A stretch of 64,000 bases of DNA from Colletes latitarsis (Eukaryota; Arthropoda; Insecta; Hymenoptera; Colletidae): positions 26,211,501-26,275,500 of the forward strand of contig NW_027488367.1 of assembly GCF_051014445.1 (NCBI RefSeq), written 5' to 3'. The translations under genes were made by a program, and so were the position numbers. Each line of letters begins with the position of its first letter. Within the stretch, counting starts at the first letter, position 1. This document shows positions 1 to 13,735 of this stretch, one piece after another. The notes below the pieces were generated by a model. It was not told where the DNA came from. It did no database searches and saw nothing but the letters and a program-made list of their open reading frames with translations.

Positions 1-3000
1 TTCGATCAATATTTTAGAGGATAACGCAAGTTTGGTCTGGGATAGGTCTGGGATTTGCCTTCATCAGGGTCATACTTTCGCGTTTTTCACATACTTGTTG
101 AACAGATCCTGGGTTTTTTCTGGTTTGGATCACGTAGTAATGTGGGACCACACTGAAACAATCAATTAAACCTGGTCATGATAAATATTTTAGAGAATAA
201 TTCATGTTAGGTCTAGGTTAGGTCTGGGATTTGCTCTCATCAGGCTCATTCTTTCGCATATCTCTCACACTTGATGGCTAGATCCTGGGCTTTTTCTGGA
301 TTGCATCACGTAGTAATGAAGTACAACACTGAAACAGTCAATTAAACCTGGTTTCCATCAATATCTTAGAGGACAACGCAAGTTAGGTCTGGGATAGGTC
401 TGGGATTTGCTCTCATCAGGCTCATACATTCGCGTTTTTCACATACTTGTTGAACAGATCCTGGGTTTTTCTGGTTTGGATCACGTAGTAATGTGGGACC
501 ACACTGAAACAATCAATTAAACCTGGTCATGATAAATATTTTAGAGGATAACGCATGTTAGGTCTGGGATAGGTCTGGGATTTGCCCTCATCAGACTCAT
601 ACTTTCGCATTCCTCACATACTTGTTGAACGGATCCTGGGTTTTTACAGGTTTGGATCACGTAGTAATGTGGTACCACGCTGAAACAGTCAATGAAAACT
701 GGTTTCGATCAATATTTTAGAGGATTACGCAAGTTTGGTCTGGGATAGGTCTGGGATTCGCCCTCATCAGGCTCATACTTTCGCGTTTTTCACATACCTG
801 TTCAACTGATCCTGGGTTTTTTCTGGTTTGGATCACGTAGCAATGTGTTACCACACTGAAACAGTCCATTAAACCTGGTTTGGATCAATATTTTTGAGGA
901 TAACGCATGTTAGGTCTAGGTTAGGCCTGGGATTTTCACGCATCAGACTCATACTTTCGCATTCTTCACATACTTGTTGAACGGATCCTGGGTTTTTTCT
1001 GGTTTGGATCACGTAGTAATGTGGGACCACACTGAAACAGTCGATTAAACCTGGTCTTGATAAATATTTTAGAGGACAACGCATGTTAGGTCTGGGTTAG
1101 GTCTAGGATTTGCCCTCATCAGGCTCATACTTTCGCATATTTCTCATACTTCATGGCTAGATCCTGGGCTATTTCTGGTTTGGTTCACGTAGTAATGTGG
1201 GACCACACCGAAACAATCAACTATACCTGGTTTCGATCAATATTTTAGAGGATAACGCAAGTTTGGTCTGGGATAGGTCTGGGATTTGCCCTCATCAGGC
1301 TCATACTTTCGCACACTTCACATACTCGTTGACAAGATCCTGGGTTTTTTTCTGGTTTGGATCACGTAGTAATGTGGTACCTTACTGAAACAGTCGATTC
1401 AACCTGGTTTCGATTAATATTTTTGAGGATAACGCATGTTAGGTCTGGGATAGGTCTGGGATTTGCCCTCATCAGGCTCATACTTTTGCAGTTTTAACAT
1501 GCATGTTGACCTGATCGAGGGTTTTTTCTGCTTTGGATCACGTAGTAATGTGGTGCCACACTAAAGCAGTCAATTAAAACTGGATTCGATCAATATTTTA
1601 GAGGATAACGAAAGTTATGTCTAGTTTAGGCCTGGGATTTGCCCTCATCAGACTCATACTTTCGCATACTTCACATACTTGTTGAGCAGATCCTGGGTAT
1701 TTTTCTGGTTTGGATCACGTAGTAATGTGGTACCACGCTGAAACAGTCAATTAAACCTGGTTTCGATCAATATTATTGAGGATAACGCATGTTAGGTCTA
1801 GGTTAGGCCTGGGATTTTCACTCATCAGACTCATACTTTCGCATTCATCACATACTTGTTGAACGGATCCTGGGTTTTTTCTGGTTTGGATCACGTAGTA
1901 ATGTGGGACCACACTGAAACAGTCAATTAAACCTGGTTTCGATCAATATATTAGAGAATAATTCATGTTAGGTCTAGGTTAGGTCTGGGATTTGCCCTCA
2001 TCAGGCTCATACTTTCGCATATTTCTCATACTTCATGGCTAGATCCTGGGCTTTTTCTGGATTGCATCACGTAGTAATGAAGTACAACACTGAAACAGTC
2101 AATTGAACCTGGTCTCCATCAATATCTTAGAGGACAACGCAAGTTAGGTCTGGGATAGGTCTGGGATTTGCCCACATCAGGCTCATACTTTCGCGTTTTT
2201 CACATACTTGTTGAACAGATCCTGGAGTTTTTCTGGTTTGGATCACGTAGTAGTGTGGTACCACACTGAAACATTCATTTAAACCTGGTCTTGATAAATA
2301 TTTCAGAGGATAACGCATGTTAGGTCTGGGTTAGGTCTAGGATTTGCACTCATCAGGCTCATACTTTCGCATATTTCTCATACTTCATGGCTAGATCCTG
2401 GGCTTTTTCTGGATTGCATCACGTAGTAATGAAGTACAACACTGAAACAGTCAATTGAACCTGGTCTCCATCAATATCTTAGAGGACAACGCAAGTTAGG
2501 TCTGGGATAGGTCTTGGATTTGCCCTCATCAGGCTCATACTTTCGCATATTTCTCATACTTCATGGCGAGATCCTGGGCTATTTCTGGATTGGATCACGT
2601 AGTAAAGTGGTACCACACTGAAACATTCAATGAAACCTGGTCTGGATAAATATTTTAGAGGATAACGCATGTTAGGTCTGGGTTAGGTCTAGGATTTGCC
2701 CACATCAGGCTCATTCTTTCGCATATTTCTCATACTTGATGGCTAGATCCTGGGCTTTTTCTGGATTGCATCACGTAGTAATGTGGTACCACTCTCAGAC
2801 AGTCGATTAAACCAGGTTTCGATCAATATTTTGGAGGATAACGCATGTTAGGTCTGGGTTAGGTCTACGATTTGCCCTCATCAGGCTCATACTTTCGCAT
2901 ATTTCTCATACTTCATGGCTAGATCCTGGGCTGTTTCTGGATTGTATCACGTAGTAAAGTGGTACCACACTGAAACAGTCAATTAAACCTGGTTTCCATC

Positions 3001-3269
3001 AATATCTTAGAGGACAACGCAAGTTAGGTCTGGGATAGGTCTGGGATTTGCCCTCATCAGACTCATACTTTCGCGTTTTTCACATACTTGTTGAACAGAT
3101 CCTGGGTTTTTTCTGATTTGGATCACGTAGTAATGTGGTACCACGCTCAAACAGTCAATTAAACCTGGTTTCGATCAATATTTTAGAGGATACCGCAAGT
3201 TAGGTCTGGGATAGGGCTGGGATTCGCCCTAATCAGGTTCATACTTTCGAGTTTTTCACATACTTGTTG
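1..3269. repeat. Heterogeneous monomer block without clear higher-order repeat
   Basis: About 18 monomers of mixed types: A with CGCGTTTTT near 79, 430, 780 and 2193; A with CGCATTC near 605, 957 and 1840; B near 255, 1135, 2017, 2368, 2543, 2718 and 2895; D near 1491. No long exact duplication was seen. Several B monomers are of the AATAATTCATG or GAAGTACAACACT subtype, which destroys the KpnI site (for example near 318, 2077 and 2428). This is the less homogenised part of the window. Confidence 0.75.
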
Positions 3270-5880
3270 AACTGATCCTGGGTTTTTTCTGGTTTGGATC
3301 ACGTAGTAATGTGGTACCACACTGAAACAATCAATTAAACCTGGTCTTGATAAATATTTTAGAAGATAACGCATGATAGGTCTGGGTTAGGTCTGGGATT
3401 TGCCCTCATCAGGCTCATACTTTCGCATATTTCTCATACTTCATGGCTAGATCCTGGGCTGTTTCTGGATTGTATCACGTAGTAATGTGGTACCACGCTG
3501 AAACAGTCAACTAAACCTGGTTTCGATCAATATTTTGGAGGATAACGCAAGTTAGGTCTGGGATAGGTCTAGGATTTGCCCTCATCAGGCTCTTACTTTC
3601 GCATATTTCTCATACTTCATGGCTAGATCCTGGGCTATTTCTGGATTGGATCACGTAGTAAAGTGGTACCACACTGAAACATTCAATGAAACCTGGTCTG
3701 GATAAATATTTTAGAGGATAACGCATCTTAGGTCTGGGTTAGGTCTAAGATTTGCCCTCATCAGGCTCACAGTTTCGCGTTTTTCACATACTTGTTGAAC
3801 AGATCCTGGGTTTTTTCTGGTTTGGATCACGAAGTAGTGTGGTACCACACTGAAACAGTCCATTAAACCTGGTTGCGATCAATATTTTAGAGGATAACGC
3901 ATGTTAGGTCTAGGTTAGGTCTGGGATTTGCTCTCATCAGGATCATTCTTTCGCATATTTCTCATACTTGATGGCTAGATCCTGGGCTTTTTGTGGATTG
4001 CATTACGTAGTAATGTAGTACCACACTGAAACAGTCAATGAAACCTGGTTTCCATCAATATTTTAGAGGACAACGCAAGTTAGGTTTAGGTAAGGCCTGA
4101 GATTTTCACTGATCAGACTCATTCTTTCGCATATTTTTCATACATGTTGAACAGATCCTGGGTTTTTTCTGGTTTGGATCACGTAGTAATGTGGTACCAC
4201 ACTGAAACAACCAATTAAACCTGGTCTTGATAAATATTTTAGAGGATAACGCATGTTAGGTCTGGGTTAGGTCTAGGATTTGCCCTCATCAGGCTCATAC
4301 TTACGCATATTTCACATACTTCATGGCTAGATCCTGGGCTGTTTCTGGATTGTATCACGTAGTAATGTGGTACCACGCTGAAACAGTCAACTAAACCTGG
4401 TTTCGATCAATATTTTGGAGGATAACGCAAGTTAGGTCTGGGATAGATCTAAGATTTGCCCTCATCAGGCTCCTACTTTCGCATATTTCTCATACTTCAT
4501 GGCTAGATCCTGGGCTATTTCTGGATTGGATCACGTAGTAAAGTGGTACCACACTGAAACATTCAATGAAACCTGGTCTGGATAAATATTTTAGAGGATA
4601 ACGCATATTAGGTCAAGGTTAGGTCTAAGATTTGCCCTCATCAGGCTCAGAGTTTCGCGTTTTTCACATACTTGTTGAACAGAACCTGGGTTGCTTCTGG
4701 TTTGGATCACGTAGTAATGTGGTACCACACTGAAACATTCAATTAAACCTGGTCTTGATAAATATTTTTGAGGATAACGCATGTTAGGTCTGGGATAGGT
4801 CTGTGATTTGCCCTCATCAGGCTCATACTTCCCCAGTTTTAACATGCATGTTGACCTGATCAAGGGTTTTTTCTGCTTTGGATCACGTAGTAAAGTGGTA
4901 CCACAATAAAACAGTCAATTAAACCTGGTTTCGATCAATATTTTAGAGGATATCGCAAGTTAGGTCTGGGATAGGTCTGGGATTTGCCCTCATCAGACAC
5001 ATACTTTCGCACACTTGACATAATCGTTGATCAGATGCTGGGTTTTTTTCTGGTTTGGATCAGGTAGTAATGTGGTACCACACTGAAACAGTCGATTAAA
5101 CCTGGTTTCGATCAATATTAGTGAGGATAACGCATGTTAGGTCTAGGTTAGGCCTGGGATTTTCACTCATCAGTCTCATACTTTCGCATTCTTCACATAC
5201 TTGTTGAACGGATCCTGGGTTTTTTCTGGTTTGGATCACGTAGTAATGTGGTACCACACTGAAACAGTCGATTAAACCAGGTTTCGATCAATATTTTTGA
5301 GGATAACGCATGGTAGGTAGGGTTAGGTCTAGGATTTGCTCTCGTCAGGCTCATACTTCCGCATGTTTCTCATACTTCAAGGCTAGATCCTGGGCTCTTT
5401 CTGGATTGGATCACGTAGTAATGTGGGACCACACTGAAACAGTGAATTAAACCTGGTTTCCATCAATATCTTAGAGGACAACCCAAGTTAGGTCTGGGAT
5501 AGGTCTGGGATTTGCCCTCATCAGGCTCATACTTTCGCGTTTTTCACATACTTGTTGAACAGATCCTGGGTTTTTTCTGGTTTGGATCACGTAGTAATGT
5601 GGTACCACACTGAAACAGTCGATTAAACCTGGTCTTGATAAATATTTTTGAGGATAACGCATGTTAGGTCTGGGATAGGTCTGGGATTTGCCCTCATCAG
5701 GCTCATACTTTCCCAGTTTTAACATGCATGTTGACCTGATCGAGGGTTTTTTCTGCTTTGGATCACGTAGTAAAGTGGTACCACAATAATACATTCAATT
5801 AAACCTGGTTTCGATCAATATTTTAGAGGACATCGCAAGTTAGGTCTGGGATAGGTCTGGGATCTGCCCTCATCAGACTC
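3270..5880. repeat. Degenerate 5-monomer higher-order repeat (880 bp)
   Basis: Two successive comparisons give the same 880 bp (5 x 176) shift. About 3270-3830 matches about 4150-4710; both contain the rare CAGTCAACTAAACC, at 3504 and 4384. About 4711-5000 matches about 5591-5880; both contain GTTTTAACATGCATGTTGACC, with GTTTTAAC starting at 4836 and 5716. Each match covers only part of the 880 bp, and a number of substitutions separate the copies, so this looks older than the units further right. Confidence 0.7.
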
Positions 5881-8800
5881 ATACTTTCGCACACTTGACA
5901 TACTCGTTGATCAGATCCTGGGTTTTTTCTGGTTTGGATCACGTAGTAATGTGGGACCACACTGAAACAGTCAATTAAACCTGGTTTCGACCAATATTTT
6001 AGAGAATAATTCATGTTAGGTCTAGGTTAGGTCTGGGATTTGCTCTCATCAGGCTCATTCTTTCGCATATTTCTCATACTTGATGGCTAGATCCTGGGCT
6101 TTTTCTGGAGTGCATCACGTAGTAATGAAGTACAACACTGAAACAGTCAATTAAACCTGGTTTCCATCAATATTTTAGAGGACAACGCAAGTTAGGTCTG
6201 GGATAGGTCTGGGATATGCCCTCATCAGGTTCATACTTTCCCAGTTTTAACATGCATGTTGACCTGATCGAGGGTTTTTTCTGCTTTGGATCACGTAGTA
6301 AAGTGGTACCACAATAATACATTCAATTAAACCTGGTTTCGATCAATATTTTAGAGGATAACGCATGTTAGGGCTGGGTCAGGCCTGGGATTTTCACTCA
6401 TCAGACTCATACTTTCGCATTCTTCACATACTTGTTGAACGGATCCTGGGTTTTTTCTGGTTTGGATCACGTAGTAATGTGGGTCCACACTGAGACAATC
6501 AATTAAACCTGGTTTCGATCAATAGTTTAGAGAATAATTCATGTTAGGTCTAGGTTAGGTCTGGGATTTGCTCTCATCAGGCTCATTCTTTCGCATATTT
6601 CTCATATTTGATGGCTAGATCCTGGGCTTTTTCTGGATTGCATCACGTAGTAATGAAGTACGACACTGAAACAGTCAATTAAACCTGGTTTCCATCAATA
6701 TCTTAGAGGACAACGCAAGTTAGGTCTGGCATAGGTCTGGGATTCGCCCTCATCAGGCTCATGCTTTGGCGTTTTTCACGTACTTGTTGAACAGATCCTG
6801 GGTTTTTTCTGGTTTGTATCACGTAGTAGTGTCGTACCACACTGAAACAGTCAATTAAACCTGGTTTCCATCAATATTTTAGAGGATAACGCATGTTAGG
6901 TCTAGGTTAGGTCTGGGATTTGCTCTTATCAGGCTCATACTTTCGCGTTTTTCACATACTTGTTGAACAGATCCTGGGTTTTTTCTGGTTTGGATCACGT
7001 AGTACTGTGGTACCACACTGAAACAGTCCATTAAACCTGGTTTGGATCAATATTTTTGAGGATAACGCATGTTAGGTCTAGGTTAGGCCTGGGATTTTCA
7101 CTCATCAGACTCATACTTTCGCATTCTTCACATACTTGTTGAACGGATCCTGGGTTTTTTCTGGTTTGGATCACGTTGTAATGTGGGTCCACACTGAAAC
7201 AGTCAATTAAACCTGGTTTCGACCAATATTTTAGAGAATAATTCATGTTAGGTCTGGGATTTGCTCTCATCAGGCTCATTCTTTCGCATATTTCTTATAC
7301 TTGATGGCTAGATCCTGGTCTTTTTCTGGATTGCATCACGTAGTAATGTGGTACCACACTGAAACAGTCGATTAAACCTGGTTTCGAACAATATTTTAGA
7401 GGATAACGCAAGTTAAGTCTGGGATTGGTCTGGGATTTGACCTCATCAGACTCATACTTTCGCACACTTCACATACTTGTTGAACAGATCCTGGGTTTTT
7501 TCGGGTTTGGATCACGAAGTAGTGTGGTACCACACTGACACAGTCCATTAAACCTTGTTTCGCTCAATATTTTAGAGGATAACGCATGTTAGGTCTGGGA
7601 TAGGTCTGGGATTTGCCCTCATCAGACTCATACTTTCGCACACTTCACATACTCGTTGAACAGATCCTGGGTTATTTTCAGGTTTGGATCACATAGTAAT
7701 GTGGTACCACACCGAAACAGCCGATTAAACCAGGTTTCGATGAATATTTTTGAGGATAACGCATGTTAGGTCTAGGTTAGGCCTGGGATTTTCACTCATC
7801 AGACTCATACTTTCGCATTCTTCACATACTTGTTGAACGGATCCTGGGTTTTTTCTGGTTTGGATCACGTTGTAATGTGGAACCACACTGAAACAATCAA
7901 TTAAACCTGGTCTTGATAAATATTTTAGAGGATAACGCATGTTAGGTTTGGGTTAGGTTTAGGATTTGCCCTCAGCAGGCTCATACTTTCGCATATCTCT
8001 CATACTTCATGGCTAGATCCTGGGCTGTTTCTGGATTGTATCACGTAGTAATGTGGTACCACGCTGAAACTGTCAATTAAACCTGGTTTCGATCAATATT
8101 TTAGAGAATAATTCATGTTAGGTCTAGGTTAGGTCTGGGATTTGCTCTCATCAAGCTTGTTCTTTCGCATATTTCTCATACTTGATGGCTAGATCCTGGG
8201 CTTTTTCTGGATTGCATCACGCAGTAATGTGGTACCACGCTGAAACAGTCAATTAAACCTGGTTTCGATCAATATTTTAGAGGATAACGCATGTTAGGTC
8301 TGGGATAGGTCTGGGATTAGCCCTCATCAGACTCATACTTTACCACACTTCACATACTCGTTGACAAGATCCTGGGTTTTTTTCGGGTTTGCATCACGTA
8401 GTAATGTGGTACCACACTGAAACAGTCGATTAATCCTGGTTTCGATCAATATTTTTGAGGATAACGCATGTTAGGTCTGGGATAGGTCTGGGATTTGCCC
8501 TCATCAGGCTCATACTATCCCAGTTTTAACATGCATGTTGACCTGATCGAGGGATTTTTCTGCTTTGGATCACGTAGTAAAGTGGTACCACAATAAAACA
8601 TTCAATTAAACCTGGTTTCGATCAATATTTTAGAGGTTATCGCAAGTTAGGTCTGGGATAGGTCTGGGATTTGCCCTCATCAGGCTCATACTTTCGCACA
8701 CTTCACATACTTGTTGAACAGATCCTGGGTTTTTTCTGGTATGGATCCCGTAGTAGTGTGCTACCACACTGAAACAGTCCATTAAACCTGGTTTCGATCA

Positions 8801-9737
8801 ATATTTTAGAGAATAATTCATGTTAGGTCTAGGTTAGGCCTGGGATTTTCACTCATCAGACTCATACTTTCGCATTCTTCACATACTTGTTGAGCGGATC
8901 CTGGGTTTTTTCTGGTTTGGTTCACGTAGTAATGTGGTACCACACTGAAACAGTCGATTAAACCTGGTTTCGATCAATATTTTAGAGAATAATTCATGTT
9001 AGGTCTAGGTTAGGTCTGGGATTTGCTCTCATCAGGCACATTCTTTCGCATATTTCTCATACTTGATGGCTAGATCCTGGGCTGTTTCTGGATTGTATGA
9101 CATAGTAATGTGGCACCACGCTGAAACAGTGAATTAAACCTGGTTTCGATCAATATTTTAGAGGATAACGCGAGTTAGGTCTAGGTTAGGCCTGGGATTT
9201 GCCCTCATCAGGGTCATACTTTCGCAGTTTTATCATACATGTTGACCTGATCGAGGGTTTTTTCTGCTTTGGATCACGTAGTAAAGTGGTACCACACTGA
9301 AACATTCCATTAAACCTGGTCTTGACAAATATTTTAGAGGATAACGGATGTTAGGTTTGGGTTAGGTCTAGGATTTGCCCTCATCAGGATCATACTTTCG
9401 CATATTTCTCGTACTTCATGGCAAGATCCAGGGCTGTTTCTGGATTGTATCACGTAGTAATGTGGTACCACACTGAAACCGTCGATTAAACCTGGTTTCG
9501 ATCAATATTTTAGAGAATAACGCAAGTTAAGTCCGGGATTGGTCTGGGATTTGACCTCATCAGACTCATACTTTCGCACACTTCGCATACTTGTTGAACA
9601 GATCCTGCGTTTTTTCTGGTATGGATCCCGTAGTAGTGTGCTACCACACTGAAACAGTCCATTAAACCTGGTTTCGCTCAATATTTTAGAGGATAACGCA
9701 TGTTAGGTCAAGGTTAGGTCTAAGATTTGCCCTCATC
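5881..9737. repeat. Mixed monomer block with locally repeated B and A variants
   Basis: About 22 monomers. The AATAATTCATG B subtype recurs near 6003, 6533, 7240, 8115 and 8990, often next to a GAAGTAC KpnI-lacking end. The segment about 7885-8225 reappears at about 9822-10162 (shift 1,937 bp, 11 monomers), tagged by GTTAGGTTTGGGTTAGG and CCTCAGCAGG. A monomer at about 7187-7351 is only 164 bp long. Nothing other than satellite sequence is present. Confidence 0.75.
7187..7351. repeat. 164 bp monomer with a 12 bp internal deletion
   Basis: The KpnI-region positions 7187 and 7351 are 164 bp apart rather than 176. The loss is at about 7251-7260, where ATTCATGTTAGGTCTGGGAT replaces the usual sequence with two TTAGG units. 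Exactly one copy of the internal 12 bp direct repeat (TTAGGTCTAGG-like) is missing, as expected from replication slippage or recombination between the two short repeats. Confidence 0.85.
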
Positions 9738-12320
9738 AGGCTCACAGTTTCGCGTTTTTCACATACTTGTTGAACAGATCCTGGGTTTTTTCTGGTTTGG
9801 CTCACGAAGTAGTGTGGTACCACACTGAAACAATCAATTAAACCTGGTCTTGATAAATATTTTAGAGGATAACGCATGTTAGGTTTGGGTTAGGTTTAGG
9901 ATTTGCCCTCAGCAGGCTCATACTTTCGCATATCTCTCATACTTCATGGCTAGATCCTGGGCTGTTTCTGGATTGTATCACGTAGTAATGTGGTACCACG
10001 CTGAAACAGTCAATTAAACCTGGTTTCGATCAATATTTTAGAGAATAATTCATGTTAGGTCTAGGTTAGGTCTGGGATTTGCTCTCATCAGGCTCGTTCT
10101 TTCGCATATTTCTCATACTTGATGGCTAGATCCAGGGCTTTTTCTGGATTGCATCACGTAGTAATGAAGCACAACACTGAAACAGTCAATTAAACCTGGT
10201 TTCCATCAATATCTTAGAGGACAACGCATGTTAGGTCTAGGATAGGTCTGGGATTTTCACTCATCAGACTCATACTTTCGCATTCTTCACATACTTGTTG
10301 AGTGGATCCTGGGTTTTTTCTGGATTGGTTCACGTAGTAATGTGGTACCACACTGAAACAGTCGATTAAACCTGGTTTCGACCAATATTTTAGAGAATAA
10401 TTCGTGTTAGGTCTAGGTTAGGTCTGGGATTTGCTCTCATCAGGCTCATACTTTCGCGTTTTTCACATACTTGTTGAACAGATCCTGGGCTTTTTCTGGA
10501 TTGCATCACGTAGTAATGTGGTACCACACTGAAACAGTCGATTAAGCCTGGTTTCGATCAATATTTTAGAGAATAACGCAAGTTAAGTCCGGGATTGGTC
10601 TGGGATTTGACCTCATCAGACTCATACTTTCGCACACTTCACATACTTGTTGAACAGATCCTGGGTTTTTTCTGGTATGGATCCCGTAGTAGTGTGCTAC
10701 CACACTGAAACAGTCCATTAAACCTGATTTCGATCAATATTTTAGAGAATAACGCAAGTTAAGTCCGGTATTGGTCTGGGATTTGACCTCATCAGACTCA
10801 TACTTTCGCACACTTCACATACTTGTTGAACAGCTCCTGAGTTTTTTTCTGGTTTGGGATCACGTAGTAATGTGGTACCACACTGAAACTGTTGATTAAA
10901 CCTGGTTTCGATCAATATTTTTGAGGATAACGCATGTTAGGTCTAGGTTAGGCCGGGGATTTGCCCTCATCAGGGTCATACTTTCGCAGTTTTAACATAC
11001 ATGTTGACCTGATCGACGGTTTTTTCTGCTTTGGATCGCGTAGTAAAGTGGTACCACACTGAAACAGTCCATTAAACCTGGTTTCGAACAATATTTTAGA
11101 GGATAACGCAAGTTAGGTCTAGGTTAGGCCTGGGATTTGACCTCATCAGACTCATACTTTCGCACACTTCACATACTCGTTGAACAGATCCCGGGTTTTT
11201 TCCGGTTTGGAACACATAGTAATGTGGTACCACACTGAAACAGTCCATTAAACCTGGTCTTGATAAATATTTTAGAGGATAACACATGTTAGGTCTAGGT
11301 TAGGCCTGGGATTTGACCTCATCAGACTCACAGTTTCGCGTTTTTCACATACTTGTTGAACAGATCCTGGGTTTTTTCTGGTTTGGCTCACGAAGTAGTG
11401 TGGTACCACACTGAAACAATCAATTAAACCTGGTCTTGATAAATATTTTAGAGGATAACGCATGTTAGGTTTGGGTTAGGTTTAGGATTTGCCCTCAGCA
11501 GGCTCATACTTTCGCATATCTCTCATACTTCATGGCTAGATCCTGGGCTGTTTCTGGATTGTATCACGTAGTAATGTGGTACCACGCTGAAACAGTCAAT
11601 TAAACCTGGTTTCGATCAATATTTTAGAGAATAATTCATGTTAGGTCTAGGTTAGGTCTGGGATTTGCTCTCATCAGGCTCCTTCTTTCGCATATTTCTC
11701 ATACTTGATGGCTAGATCCAGGGCTTTTTCTGGATTGCATCACGTAGTAATGAAGCACAACACTGAAACAGTCAATTAAACCTGGTTTCCATCAATATCT
11801 TAGAGGACAACGCATGTTAGGTCTGGGATAGGTCTGGGATTTTCACTCATCAGACTCATACTTTCGCATTCTTCACATACTTGTTGAGTGGATCCTGGGT
11901 TTTTTCTGGATTGGTTCACGTAGTAATGTGGTACCACACTGAAACAGTCGATTAAACCTGGTTTCGACCAATATTTTAGAGAATAATTCGTGTTAGGTCT
12001 AGGTTAGGTCTGGGATTTGCTCTCATCAGGCTCATACTTTCGCGTTTTTCACATACTTGTTGAACAGATCCTGGGCTTTTTCTGGATTGCATCACGTAGT
12101 AATGTGGTACCACACTGAAACAGTCGATTAAGCCTGGTTTCGATCAATATTTTAGAGAATAACGCAAGTTAAGTCCGGGATTGGTCTGGGATTTGACCTC
12201 ATCAGACTCATACTTTCGCACACTTCACATACTTGTTGAACAGATCCTGGGTTTTTTCTGGTATGGATCCCGTAGTAGTGTGCTACCACACTGAAACAGT
12301 CCATTAAACCTGATTTCGCT
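9738..12320. repeat. 1.0 kb duplication displaced by 9 monomers (1,586 bp)
   Basis: About 9738-10734 is repeated at about 11324-12320. Shared markers include CTCACAGTTTCGCG (9741 and 11327), CATGTTAGGTTTGGG (9875 and 11461), AGTGGATCCT (10301 and 11887) and the GGTATGGATCCCG end. The offset is 1,586 bp throughout. The intervening 10735-11323 is not part of the duplication; its first two monomers (about 10735-11090) instead match about 15139-15493 and 17782-18136, tagged by CAGCTCCTGAG. Confidence 0.85.
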
Positions 12321-13735
12321 CAATATTTTAGAGGATAACGCATGTTAGGTCTAGGTTAGGTCTGGGATTTGCTCTTATCAGGCTCATACTTTCGCGTTTT
12401 TCACATACTTGTTGAACAGATCCTGGGTTTTTTCTGGTTTGGATCACGTAGTACTGTGGTACCACACTGAAACAGTCCATTAAACCTGGTTTGGATCAAT
12501 ATTTTAGAGGATAACGCATGTTAGGTCTAGGTTAGGTCTGGGATTTTCACTCATCCGACTCATACTTTCGCATTCTTCACATACTTGATGAGCGGATCCT
12601 GGGTTTTTTCTGGATTGGTTCACGTAGTAATGTGGTACCACACTGAAACAGTCGATTAAACCTGGTTTCGATCAATATTTTAGAGGATAACGCAAGTTCG
12701 GTCTAGGATAGGTCTGGGATTTGACCTCATCAGACTCATACTTTCGCACTCTTCACATACTTGTTGAACGGATCCTGGGTTTTTTCTGGTTTGGATCACG
12801 TATTAATGTTGTACCACACTGGAACAGTCGATTAAACCTGGTTTCGATCAATATTTTAGATGATAACGCAAGTTAGCTCTGGGATAAGTCTGGGATTCGC
12901 CCTCATCAGGCTCATACTTTCGCGTTTTTCACATACTTGTTGAACAGATCCTCGGTTTTTTCTGGTTTGGATCACGTAGTAATGTGGTACCACACTGAAA
13001 CAGTCCATTAAACCTGGTTTCGATGAATATTTTAGAGGATAACGCATGTTAGGTCTGGGATAGGTCTAGGATTTGCCCTCATCAGGCTCATACTTTCGCA
13101 GTTTTAACATACATGTTGACCTGATCGGCGGTTTTTTCTGCTTTGGATCGCGTAGTAAAGTGGTACCACACTGAAACAGTCCATTAAACCTGGTTTCGAT
13201 CAATATTTTGGAGGATAACGCATGTTAGGTCTGTGTTAGGTCTAGGATTTGCCCTCGTCAGGATCATACTTTCGCATTTTTCACATGCTTGTTGAACAGA
13301 TCCTGGGTTTTTTCTGGTTTGGATAACGTAGCAGTGTGGTACCACACTGAAACAGTCCATTAAACCTGGTCTTGATAAATATTTTAGAGGATAACACATG
13401 TTAGGTCTAGGTTAGGCCTGGGATTTGACCTCATCAGACTCATACTTTCGCACACTTCACATACTCGTTGAACAGATCCTGGGTTTTTTCTGGTTTGGAA
13501 CACATAGTAATGTGGTACCACACTGAAACAGTCCATTAAACCTGGTCTTGATAAATATTTTAGAGGATAACACATGTTAGGTCTAGGTTAGGCCTGGGAT
13601 TTGACCTCATCAGACTCATACTTTCGCACACTTCACATACTCGTTGAACAGATCCTGGGTTTTTTCTGGTTTGGAACACATAGTAATGTGGTACCACACT
13701 GAAACAGTCCATTAAACCTGGTCTTGATAAATATT
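12321..13735. repeat. Mixed A/D monomers ending in a run of near-identical monomers
   Basis: About 8 monomers. The last three (from about 13375) are almost identical at 176 bp spacing, with AACACATG, GACCTCATCAGACTC, CGCACACTTCACATACTCG and GGAACACATAG. This suggests a recent single-monomer amplification. An 18 bp perfect palindrome lies at 13332-13349. Confidence 0.8.
13332..13349. repeat. 18 bp perfect palindrome over the KpnI dyad
   Basis: CAGTGTGGTACCACACTG is its own reverse complement. Most monomers carry the 12 bp core TGTGGTACCACA of this dyad. Those with GTAGTGTGG (for example 2252-2267 and 3836-3851) have 16 bp, and this GCAGTGTGG variant extends it to 18 bp. It could form a short cruciform or bind a dimeric protein; both are inference. 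Confidence 0.9.

Noticed and set aside
8148..8160. AAGCTT (HindIII) in one monomer as a sign of a different satellite family.
   Set aside because: It is a point variant (TCAAGCTTG for TCAGGCTCG) inside an otherwise ordinary B monomer.
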